NCBI GenBank assembly: GCA_013694885.1
Contig: JACDBO010000036.1
Location: forward strand, 1-9,118
Length of the DNA stretch: 9,118 bases
Reading direction: 5' to 3'
Source of the DNA: Chloroflexia bacterium
GTDB lineage: Bacteria; Chloroflexota; Chloroflexia; Thermomicrobiales; UBA6265
A program made the translations under genes and the position numbers. Within the stretch, counting starts at the first letter, position 1. Every line of letters begins with the position of its first letter. Below the pieces are notes generated by a model. The model saw only the letters and a program-made list of their open reading frames with translations, had not been told where the DNA came from and searched no databases. Below are positions 1-5,849 of the stretch, one piece after another.

Positions 1-470
1 GAGGTCGGCCTCCCAGACGACGATCCGCGCGCCCGGTTTGGCGATGCGGACGAACTCCGCGAGCGCCGCGTCCGGATCGGGAACGTGCTGCAAGAGCCGC
101 TCGGCGCGAACACCGTCGAACACCGCATCCGGCAGGTCGAGGTGTTGGGCATCCATCCGCGCGAATTCCGCCGCGATCCCCGCTGCTGCAGCGCGGCGCG
201 GCGCTTCCTCGATCATCCTCGCACTCGCGTCCACGCCGAGCGCCCGCCGGCCGGCCCGACGAGCCGTGCCAGGGCCAGCACATCGTTTCCCGTGCCGCAG
301 CCGATGTCGCAGGCCTGATCGCCGGGATGCAGATCGAGCAGCGCGTAGCTGCGCCGCTTGATTTCCTGGATGTATTCGGAAGCGCGCATCGCGTCCAGAT
401 AGCGCACGAAATCTGCCGGATCCGTCGTCTTGTCCACTTGATCGAATTCGATGCGTAATGACTTGTGCAT
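1..470 (-). pseudogene. Class I SAM-dependent methyltransferase, frameshifted and cut by the window edge
   Basis: The protein transfers methyl groups from S-adenosylmethionine to an unknown small molecule; the fold is that of the UbiE/Methyltransf_11 group. The ATG at 470 follows a GGAGGAGG ribosome site and opens MHKSLRIEFD. Motif I is visible as DIGCGTG at residues 55-61. Near residue 72 (bases 241-257, a run of CCGGCC/CGGG) this frame leaves the family and stops at 213. The -1 frame then continues the family sequence exactly where expected: LGVDASARMIEEAPRRA (motif II region), then FARMDAQHLDLPDAVFDGV, ERLLQHVPDPDAALAEF (motif IV and post-IV) and a KPGARIVVWE strand, before running off the left edge. 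One missing base in the GC-rich run explains everything. It may be a real inactivating mutation or a sequencing error. The substrate cannot be told. Family assignment is firm; the gene's working state is not. Confidence 0.8.
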
Positions 471-513
471 GGCTTTCCTCCTCCGACGTATCCTGGTCGA
501 CGCTTCCTGGCTA

Positions 514-572
514 CCGCTGTTCCGTGACCGAAGTGTCAGCGGGTTCAGGAGGCGAGCCTCGGGCGGCTCGCC
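514..572 (-). repeat. Two hairpins in the probable 5' leader of the methyltransferase
   Basis: The divergent spacer 471-728 holds no convincing gene. It contains a perfect 8-base inverted repeat, GGCGAGCC (551-558) and GGCTCGCC (565-572), with a 6-base loop. Next to it is a looser one, CCGCTG (514-519) with CAGCGG (537-542), enclosing a smaller GTGAC/GTCA-type helix. In the methyltransferase mRNA they would sit about 45-100 bases before the start codon. Neither is followed by a T run on either strand, so they are not ordinary intrinsic terminators. No clear promoter was found in the spacer for either flanking gene. A role in mRNA structure or protein binding is inference. Confidence 0.4.
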
Positions 573-728
573 AAAGACCATCCCCCAACGACACTCCGCC
601 TCACATTTGCGGGGCTCGCGCGTCAAACAAGAAGAACGGGCAACCGCATCTCAGGGTATGCCTTGCGGGCAATATCCCTGGTTCGGCGTCCGAGCCACGC
701 ACGACTTCGTCATCTGAGGGCCGGCGCA

Positions 729-1046
729 ATGACCAGTCAGCCGAGAACGTGGACGCTGCTCGGTGCTGACCGCAATCCATATGAAAGCGATCGACCGGGC
801 GGGCTGGGTGGGCATCGCAAGAGCCGGATCTATGGGCGGCTGGATTGCCCTGGCGCGCGGCGGGCAATTGCGCGCGGTGGGTACGTCGCCAACCGGGTGT
901 TTTTCCTGGACGAAGCCGCCGCGATCGCCGCCGGTTACCGCCCGTGTGCCGTGTGCATGAGAGAGCGCTACGATGAGTGGAAGGCCGACCCGATCGCGTT
1001 CGCGGGCAAGCGTATTGCCTGGCCGGGCGGATTGAGAGGCGTGTGA
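729..1046 (+). CDS. Small Ada-type metal-binding domain protein
   Basis: A 105-residue protein resembling the N-terminal zinc-binding domain of the DNA-repair methyltransferase Ada (Ada_Zn_binding), here free of any helix-turn-helix or alkyltransferase domain. Visible landmarks are GGHRKSRIYGRLDCPGA (H29, C40), a central RVFFLDEAAAIAAGYRPC stretch typical of this fold, and the CAVC pair (C73, C76). Ada uses four cysteines; only three are present here, so H29 or another residue would have to complete a metal site. The ATG at 729 was preferred over an upstream in-frame ATG at 663 because similarity begins at TWTLLGADRNPY and a purine-rich GAGGG lies just upstream. Its stop overlaps the start of the next gene (TGATG), implying co-translation. 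The cellular role is unknown; metal or DNA binding is a family-based guess. Confidence 0.75.
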   Translation: MTSQPRTWTLLGADRNPYESDRPGGLGGHRKSRIYGRLDCPGARRAIARGGYVANRVFFLDEAAAIAAGYRPCAVCMRERYDEWKADPIAFAGKRIAWPGGLRGV

Positions 1047-1531
1047 TGAGTCCCGGAGTCACGGGAAACGCCCGAGTTGACAAGCTGCTCAACCAGCTCG
1101 ACGCGGCGTGGATGGAGTTTCAGGAATCGTACGCCGGCTTGACCGACGAGCAAATCTTGGTGCCCGGCGTGACCGGTGCGTGGTCGGTCCGGGACCTCAT
1201 CGCGCATGTGACGTGGTGGGAGGAAGAGGCGATCGCGCACCTGCCGCTGATCCTCGACGGCGGTCGCGCTCCCCGCTACTCCGTCAAATACGGCGGGATC
1301 GACGCCTTCAACGCCTTGATGACCGAGCGGACGCGGGGCCGCTCGCTCGCCGAGGTCCGGCGGGAGTTCGCGGAGACGCACCGGCGGCTCGTCTCCTACA
1401 TCCTGAGCGTTCCTCCCGAGCACCTCGTTGCCGAGCCTCGCTTCCGCCGCCGCCTGAAACTCGACACCTTCGGCCACTACCCGATCCACACCGCCGACAT
1501 CCGCGCTTGGCGCTCCCAGCATGGACGGTAG
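1046..1531 (+). CDS. DinB/ClbS-like four-helix-bundle protein
   Basis: A 161-residue protein of the DinB superfamily, closest in look to the ClbS/DfsB group. It opens with an amphipathic helix (KLLNQLDAAWMEFQESYAGLTDEQ), followed by the family signature WSVRDLIAHVTWWEE at residues 46-60. It ends with FGHYPIHTADIRAWR at 142-156. H54, H144 and H148 form the expected three-histidine metal site of the bundle. Members include putative thiol transferases, stress proteins and, for ClbS, a cyclopropane hydrolase that protects DNA from colibactin; which applies here cannot be judged. The ATG at 1046 shares its A with the TGA of the preceding gene. An earlier in-frame ATG at 977 lies wholly inside that gene and adds no family-like sequence. 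The protein is soluble, with no signal peptide or membrane segment. Confidence 0.8.
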   Translation: MSPGVTGNARVDKLLNQLDAAWMEFQESYAGLTDEQILVPGVTGAWSVRDLIAHVTWWEEEAIAHLPLILDGGRAPRYSVKYGGIDAFNALMTERTRGRSLAEVRREFAETHRRLVSYILSVPPEHLVAEPRFRRRLKLDTFGHYPIHTADIRAWRSQHGR

Positions 1532-1666
1532 AAGACGATTTTCGATCATTCTTTACCACCGGCGGGCCAGGGTGCCGAAAGCCGCCAAAGTACGCCGATT
1601 GGATTCGGGTTCGGTCGCGCAATCATTCAAGAAGCACGAAGGGCCAAGGGAGCGGCGAAATATGAC

Positions 1667-2812
1667 TCAGGCATCCGCGCGCAGCGCGGGGCAGAGCGCG
1701 AGCACATCGGCGAGGATGCCGGCGGCGGTGACTTCCGCACCGGCGCCGGGCCCGGAGACGACACAGGGATAGTCGTCGTAGCGACGAGTGCAGATGGAGA
1801 CGATATTCTCCGGCCCCTGGAGCGCGCCGAGCACCGTCACCTTCGGCACCTGGCGTAACCCGACCGAGATCGCGCCCTCCGCCGGCACCGTCGCCACGTA
1901 CTTCAGCGCCGCGCCGGCTTCCATCGCCTCGCGGCCCATCGTCGCGATCTCGTCGTCTCCCACACTGACCCGGTCCAGAAACTCGGCAACCGAGACCTCC
2001 ACGAGGTCGGGGGGCACCAGCGACTCGACCGCGATGTCGCTGAGATCGACCGGGCGGCCCATCGTTCGGGCCAAAATGAGCGCCTTGCGGGCGACATCGA
2101 GACCGCTGAGGTCGTCGCGCGGGTCAGGTTCGGTGTAGCCACGCTCTTTGGCGGCGCGGACGGCCGCCGAGAAGGGCATCCCGCCCGCCACATCGGAGAA
2201 GATCGCGCCCATCGTGCCGGAGAGTGCGCCGGTGATCGCGATCGGCTCGTCGCCGGTGTCCAGCAGCGCGCGCAGTGTCGAAATCACCGGCAACCCGGCG
2301 CCACACGTCGCCTCGTAGCGCAACCGGCCGCCCGGCCCCGTCTCCGCCCACAGCACGACCGACCTGGGGTCGTTCGACGGCAGGGCGAGTGGCGCCTTGT
2401 TGGAGAGCACGACACCGGCGCCGCGTTCCAGCGCGCGTGCGTCGAGTTCGGCCGTCCGTTCCCCGGCCGCCGCGTCGATGACGACGAGCGGGCCGCGCGA
2501 CGCGAGGGTGTCGACCGCCTCGGCCACCGTCACGAGGCCACCTGATTCGGTCGCACTGGACTGAAACGTTCCGGTGGCACGCCGCGCCTCGACGATCCGC
2601 GCGAGTTGACGGTCGTCCAGCCCGCGATCGCCGGCGGCGATCAGCGCACCGGCACGCCCCGCGACGCCGCCGAACACCACATCGAACCCGAGCCGCTCGC
2701 TCCAACGCCCGTGATGCGCCCGCACCTGCCGGAGCACTTCGCCGCCGACCGTGCCGACACCGAGCTGGAGCAGCGTGATCCGTGCCGGGCGGTGTCCGGT
2801 TGGGTTAACCAT
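1667..2812 (-). CDS. hom: Homoserine dehydrogenase without an ACT domain
   Basis: The enzyme reduces L-aspartate 4-semialdehyde to L-homoserine with NAD(P)H, the branch point to threonine and methionine. The 381-residue product has the nucleotide-binding loop LGVGTVGG (17-24) and SNKAPLA (137-143), which contains the conserved Asn-Lys. It also has YEATCGAGLPVISTLR (166-181), GALSGTMGAIFS (195-206) and the catalytic signature ERGYTEPDPRDDLSGLDVARK (E228, D234, D239, K243). The C-terminal GPGAGAEVTAAGILADVL closes the Rossmann half. The length matches the catalytic core only; the C-terminal regulatory ACT domain of many bacterial enzymes is absent, so feedback inhibition by threonine through ACT is not expected. 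The ATG at 2812 has GGGAGG five bases upstream. It overlaps the end of the carboxyltransferase gene by 8 bases, so the two are translationally coupled. No other threonine or methionine gene is in view. Confidence 0.9.
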   Translation of the reverse strand: MVNPTGHRPARITLLQLGVGTVGGEVLRQVRAHHGRWSERLGFDVVFGGVAGRAGALIAAGDRGLDDRQLARIVEARRATGTFQSSATESGGLVTVAEAVDTLASRGPLVVIDAAAGERTAELDARALERGAGVVLSNKAPLALPSNDPRSVVLWAETGPGGRLRYEATCGAGLPVISTLRALLDTGDEPIAITGALSGTMGAIFSDVAGGMPFSAAVRAAKERGYTEPDPRDDLSGLDVARKALILARTMGRPVDLSDIAVESLVPPDLVEVSVAEFLDRVSVGDDEIATMGREAMEAGAALKYVATVPAEGAISVGLRQVPKVTVLGALQGPENIVSICTRRYDDYPCVVSGPGAGAEVTAAGILADVLALCPALRADA

Positions 2813-4766
2813 CGTGCCCTCCCGGCTCTGGCGAGGGTCGAGTCCGCTCGTCGTCGCTGTCCATAACGCGGACACGCCGCGCGGCGATCACCCGCGATGG
2901 CCGGCGGGACGATACCCGGCCCGCCTCCGCGCGGAGGGTGGCCAGGCGCTGGGCGATGTCGCTGAGTTCCGGGAGGTCGGGCCGCTGTCGGGGAACGTGC
3001 GGTCGGGCGATCGTCAGGTGCTCCCGGCGCTCCCAGCGCTCACGCAGCTCACCGAACGACCGCCGCAGCGAGCGCTGCCACTCGTGCAATTCGTGGAGCT
3101 CACTCCGCGCGGCCGCCTGCCCTTCGGGGGTCGACTGGCCGAGGTGCCGCAGCCGCCGCTGGCGAGTTTCGAGCAGGCGGCGCGGACCGACGCCGACAAG
3201 CTCGCCGAGCGCCGCGCTCACGTCGCCGCGCAGCGTCATCGCCGCCCAGGCGGGATCGGCATGGGCCGCTGGCTCCGGCTCTGCCACCACGTCGTCGACC
3301 AGACCGAGCCGCCTGCACTCGCGAGCGGTCAGCACCGGTGAACTCGGCCCACCGACCACGCCGGCATGTCCGGCGGACTCGAGCCGGCGCCCGAATCCGC
3401 CATTCACGGCGCCGGCGGCATAGACCGCGTGGTCTTGAATCAAGACACGGTCGCCCGTCATCAGTGCCGAGGCCATCGGCTCCCGCACCTCGCCGACGGC
3501 GACCGCGACGATGGGTACCGGCAACACCACCAGCAATCCGAGCAGCTGCGCCACGGCCAGGCTCGGATCAGGCGCCGTGCTCTCGGCCCCAGCCGCCAGT
3601 CCGGGCGACTGGGTGAGCAACACGAGCGGCAGTTCCAAATGACCAGCCAGCCGCGCGATGCGCATCGCCTTCCGCGCGGTGGCGGCACTCGCCGCGCCGC
3701 TGTTCCCTCGCAGCGCCACTACGGCCACGGCGAGGTCGTCGAGCCGCCCGAGACCTCCGACCAATCCCGGTGAATCCGCATCAAGACGGTCGCCGTGGAG
3801 CTCGGTGAAATCGTCGACCATCGAGCGCAGGTAGAACGCGGCATCCGGGCGCTCGGGATGGCGCGCGGCGGCGACCGCTTCCCACGCCGACGGCGAGGCC
3901 CGGCCCACGGCCGTCCGCTCTACCCGTCGCGGCGTGCCGCGCCGTGTGACCAAATCGAGGAGCGATCCGAGGTATCCGCGGAGCTTGACCCGATCGACGA
4001 TGCCGTCGAGTGCGCCGCCCGCCAGGAGAGTTGCCACGCCGATCGACCGGTCGCTGGATGCTGGTGACGGCGCGCCGAACTCGGTCCCGACCTGGGTACC
4101 TGGTTCGGCGAGGATGATGTCGCACTGGGCGGCGAGCGCGCCGAACACCCCGGCAGCCGTCGGGTGCGTCAGCACGGCCACCATCGGAACTGCGGCGAGG
4201 TGGAGGCGCGACGCGGTCGCGGCCAGTCGCGCTCCCTGCGCCAGTGCCAGCGGCCCGGAGCGGGTCCGCGCCGCACCGCCCGCGCAGACCGTCACCAACG
4301 GCAGCGAGCGGGCCAGCGCCAGCTCGAAAGCGCGGATAATCGTCTCGGCCACGACCGCGCCGAGCGCCGGACCGAGCAGCTCGTCGTCGAGGATGACGAG
4401 CACCGACTCACTGCCCCCGATCCGCGCCCGGCCGGCCACCACCGCGGCGCCCAACGCCGTTCGTGCTCGATCGGCGCGGATCGCTGGCACACCTGGGAGG
4501 GGCTTCTCGCCAGCGACGGACTCAACCGCAAGGGGCAAGGCGCGGAACGACCCGGCGTCGGCAATCAGCGCCAAGCGCTCTCTCGCCCGCAGGGGGAAAT
4601 GCCGTCGGCAACCACCGCAGACGCGATGAGTGCGAAAGACGTCGTCCCCGCCGAGATCACTTCCACAGCCAGGACAGACGAGCGCCGGTGCGGCCACGGC
4701 ATCACCCAGCGACACCGGCCACTCATCTTCGAGATGACGCATCCGCGCGCCGCCAGTGGTGTCCAT
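2805..4766 (-). CDS. Fused acetyl-CoA carboxylase carboxyltransferase (AccD-AccA), divergent
   Basis: A 653-residue fusion of beta and alpha carboxyltransferase subunits, which normally pass CO2 from carboxybiotin to acetyl-CoA. Residues 31-53 form the AccD zinc ribbon (C31, C34, C50, C53), followed by a beta crotonase-like domain to about 275. The alpha domain starts at RHPERPDAAFYL (302-313) with DDFTELHGDR (318-327) and ends near LETRQRRLRHLG (532-543). A charged, largely helical tail of about 110 residues follows. Key motifs are worn: beta GGARMQE reads GGAARTR (163-169), PTxGG reads PTAAG (202-206), and alpha GEGGSGGAL reads GEVREPMAS (425-433), so the oxyanion Gly-Gly is Pro-Met. The ATG at 4766 was chosen because the upstream codons (AGA AGA TTG) look non-coding; ATG 4808 remains possible. 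No accB or accC is in the window. Family is certain; activity is doubtful. Confidence 0.85.
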   Translation of the reverse strand: MDTTGGARMRHLEDEWPVSLGDAVAAPALVCPGCGSDLGGDDVFRTHRVCGGCRRHFPLRARERLALIADAGSFRALPLAVESVAGEKPLPGVPAIRADRARTALGAAVVAGRARIGGSESVLVILDDELLGPALGAVVAETIIRAFELALARSLPLVTVCAGGAARTRSGPLALAQGARLAATASRLHLAAVPMVAVLTHPTAAGVFGALAAQCDIILAEPGTQVGTEFGAPSPASSDRSIGVATLLAGGALDGIVDRVKLRGYLGSLLDLVTRRGTPRRVERTAVGRASPSAWEAVAAARHPERPDAAFYLRSMVDDFTELHGDRLDADSPGLVGGLGRLDDLAVAVVALRGNSGAASAATARKAMRIARLAGHLELPLVLLTQSPGLAAGAESTAPDPSLAVAQLLGLLVVLPVPIVAVAVGEVREPMASALMTGDRVLIQDHAVYAAGAVNGGFGRRLESAGHAGVVGGPSSPVLTARECRRLGLVDDVVAEPEPAAHADPAWAAMTLRGDVSAALGELVGVGPRRLLETRQRRLRHLGQSTPEGQAAARSELHELHEWQRSLRRSFGELRERWERREHLTIARPHVPRQRPDLPELSDIAQRLATLRAEAGRVSSRRPSRVIAARRVRVMDSDDERTRPSPEPGGHDG

Positions 4767-4838
4767 GTTCACGTCCAATCTTCTTCGCGCCGACTTCGAC
4801 CCGCGCATTCGCCCTCGGACACGCAACGAGGCGACTGT

Positions 4839-4859
4839 CGCCGCCCATCCTAGGCGGCG
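4839..4859. promoter_or_regulatory. Operator-like palindrome around the -10 box
   Basis: CGCCGCC (4839-4845) and GGCGGCG (4853-4859) are perfect 7-base inverted arms separated by 7 bases, and the separating bases contain the -10 hexamer of the leftward promoter. A repressor bound here would block polymerase, and the RNA start would fall in the left arm. No regulator gene is adjacent. The function is inferred from position only. Confidence 0.4.
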
Positions 4860-4875
4860 CCTTCCACGGGGTCAA
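4847..4875 (-). promoter_or_regulatory. Sigma-70-like promoter of the AccDA-homoserine dehydrogenase operon
   Basis: Reading leftwards, TTGACC (4875-4870) is followed after 17 bases by TAGGAT (4852-4847), five of six and four of six consensus matches at optimal spacing. Transcription would begin near 4840, leaving a leader of about 75 bases to the ATG at 4766. This arrangement rules out the more distant TTG at 4826 as a comfortable start. Confidence 0.5.
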
Positions 4876-4902
4876 CGCCGCCGGCCCACCGGACGGGAAG
4901 AA

Positions 4903-4930
4903 TTGACAGAATTGTGATAGTAGAGAGAAT
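4903..4930 (+). promoter_or_regulatory. Promoter of the toxin-antitoxin operon
   Basis: A perfect TTGACA (4903-4908) is followed after 16 bases by GAGAAT (4925-4930), four of six matches to the -10 consensus. The local sequence is AT-rich against a GC-rich background. The antitoxin ATG lies 43 bases downstream. GAATTG occurs twice (4900-4905 and 4909-4914), one copy on each side of the -35 core; this might be a binding site for the antitoxin, since such operons usually repress themselves, but that is inference. Confidence 0.55.
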
Positions 4931-4973
4931 CGAGCGGTTTGCACAGTTCCAGTCATGATGAAGGGCAACAACC

Positions 4974-5261
4974 ATGGAAAAGACGATAGGCGCGTTCGAG
5001 GCGCGTCGCCAGTTCGGACAGATCCTGAAGGGGGTGTCGGGCAGGGGCGAGAGCTACGTCGTCGAGTACCACGGCGAACCGGTCGCCGCGGTGGTGCCGT
5101 TGCGCATCTACGAGCAGTGGAAGCGTGAGCGTCAGGCCTTCTTCGACAATATGCGGGCGGCCCAGGAACGAGCTAACCTGTCGCCGGAGGAGGCGGACGA
5201 GCTTGTCGAAGATGCTATTCAGGCGGTACGACGGGAAGCTCGGCAGGGCGCGACGGAATGA
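4974..5261 (+). CDS. Phd/YefM-family antitoxin
   Basis: A 95-residue antitoxin of a type II toxin-antitoxin pair. Residues 1-50 have the Phd/YefM DNA-binding fold signature: TIGAFEARRQFGQILKGV (recognition region), then the strand pair SYVVEYHGEPVAAVVPLRIYEQW. The C-terminal half (from about residue 50) is charged and helical (RERQAFFDNMRAAQERANLSPEEADELVEDAIQAVRRE), as expected for the segment that wraps the toxin. The ATG at 4974 has AAGGG eight bases upstream. Its stop overlaps the toxin start as ATGA, so the pair is co-translated with the antitoxin first. It likely represses its own promoter just upstream, by analogy with the family. The partner here is a PIN-domain protein, not Doc or YoeB. 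Confidence 0.88.
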   Translation: MEKTIGAFEARRQFGQILKGVSGRGESYVVEYHGEPVAAVVPLRIYEQWKRERQAFFDNMRAAQERANLSPEEADELVEDAIQAVRREARQGATE

Positions 5262-5692
5262 GGGCGGTGCTGGACACCAACGTTGTCGCCAGTTCCACTC
5301 TTTCCCGCACGTCACCCCCCGCTCAGATCCTGGAACGGTTGCAGCGGCGCCAATTCGAACTCGTCGTTTCGACTGCGCTATTTGCGGAGTATGAACGTGT
5401 ACTCCGCTATCCTCACATTCGAGCGCGGAATGGATTCGATGATTCCTTGATCGCCGCCCAACTGAAGACCTTGCGCAAACTCTCAAGCCCGGTCGAGCCG
5501 GATTTCTCGATCGACGTTGTGAAAGACGACCCCGACGACAATCGCGTCCTGGAATGCGCATTGACGGGAGCCGTCGGCGTGATCGTCAGCGGTGACAAGC
5601 ATCTGCGTCGGCTCGTCGTCTTTGAAGGCATCCCCATCCTTCTGCCAGCCGCTTTTCTTGCCGTGCTCGATGCCGACGACGAGATCACGTAA
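5258..5692 (+). CDS. PIN-domain toxin (putative ribonuclease, COG1569-like)
   Basis: A 144-residue PIN-domain protein, expected to cleave RNA with a Mg2+/Mn2+ site until held by its antitoxin. It opens with LDTNVVASS (D6, N8), continues with LVVSTALFAEYERVLRYPHI (E44/E46), then VKDDPDDNRVLECAL (D93/D94) and IVSGDKHLRRL (D113), and ends in the family's typical GIPILLPAAFLAVL. All acidic residues of the PIN active site are in place, so the toxin looks intact. The length is normal for the family called putative toxin-antitoxin system toxin component, PIN family. The ATG lies within the ATGA overlap with the antitoxin gene; no separate strong ribosome site is needed. The RNA target is unknown. 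The pair looks freestanding, with no mobile element next to it. Confidence 0.88.
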   Translation: MRAVLDTNVVASSTLSRTSPPAQILERLQRRQFELVVSTALFAEYERVLRYPHIRARNGFDDSLIAAQLKTLRKLSSPVEPDFSIDVVKDDPDDNRVLECALTGAVGVIVSGDKHLRRLVVFEGIPILLPAAFLAVLDADDEIT

Positions 5693-5757
5693 GCCTTCAC
5701 GCCATCTCCATGCGACACGCGATGGGCGAGGCGCATGGCTAGACAGAGCGGGCCGTT

Positions 5758-5796
5758 CCAGCGAAGCTGATGATTAAGAGGTCACACCTTCGCTGG
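5758..5796. repeat. Perfect 9-base inverted repeat between toxin and transferase genes
   Basis: CCAGCGAAG (5758-5766) and CTTCGCTGG (5788-5796) are exact reverse complements with 21 bases between them. A smaller hairpin, AGGT-CAC-ACCT (5779-5789), overlaps the right arm and would compete with it. There is no T run after either side, so a standard terminator is unlikely. It sits about 53 bases before the GTG start of the next gene, in a 157-base gap with no other recognised feature. Confidence 0.5.
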
Positions 5797-5849
5797 CCTG
5801 TGCCTCGCTCGATCGTTCGACGAATCCCTCATCAGGAGCAGCACGCGTC

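Noticed and set aside
241..257. Programmed -1 ribosomal frameshifting in the methyltransferase
   Set aside because: No X XXY YYZ slippery heptamer and no adjacent pseudoknot-like structure at the break; a plain indel is simpler.
451..769. Plus-strand open frames of 88 and 103 codons in the divergent spacer
   Set aside because: No ribosome site, arginine/serine-rich shadow-like composition, and overlap with the methyltransferase start.
968..1549. Minus-strand open frame of 193 codons opposite the DinB-like gene
   Set aside because: The plus strand encodes a clear family member with conserved histidines; this frame mirrors it and has no recognisable motif.
1532..1666. Bidirectional terminator between the convergent DinB-like and homoserine dehydrogenase genes
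   Set aside because: The best stem is GGCGG/CCGCC over a 16-base loop with no T run on either strand; the 135 bases show nothing convincing.
4767..4826. Extended N-terminus of the carboxyltransferase from TTG 4826 or ATG 4808
   Set aside because: TTG 4826 would leave only about a dozen bases of leader after the predicted promoter, and the added codons (AGA AGA TTG) do not match the gene's bias. ATG 4808 cannot be fully excluded.
3934..4853. Long plus-strand open frames (up to about 230 codons) opposite the carboxyltransferase gene
   Set aside because: They have no family resemblance or ribosome site and arise from GC-rich codon bias opposite a clearly recognisable gene.
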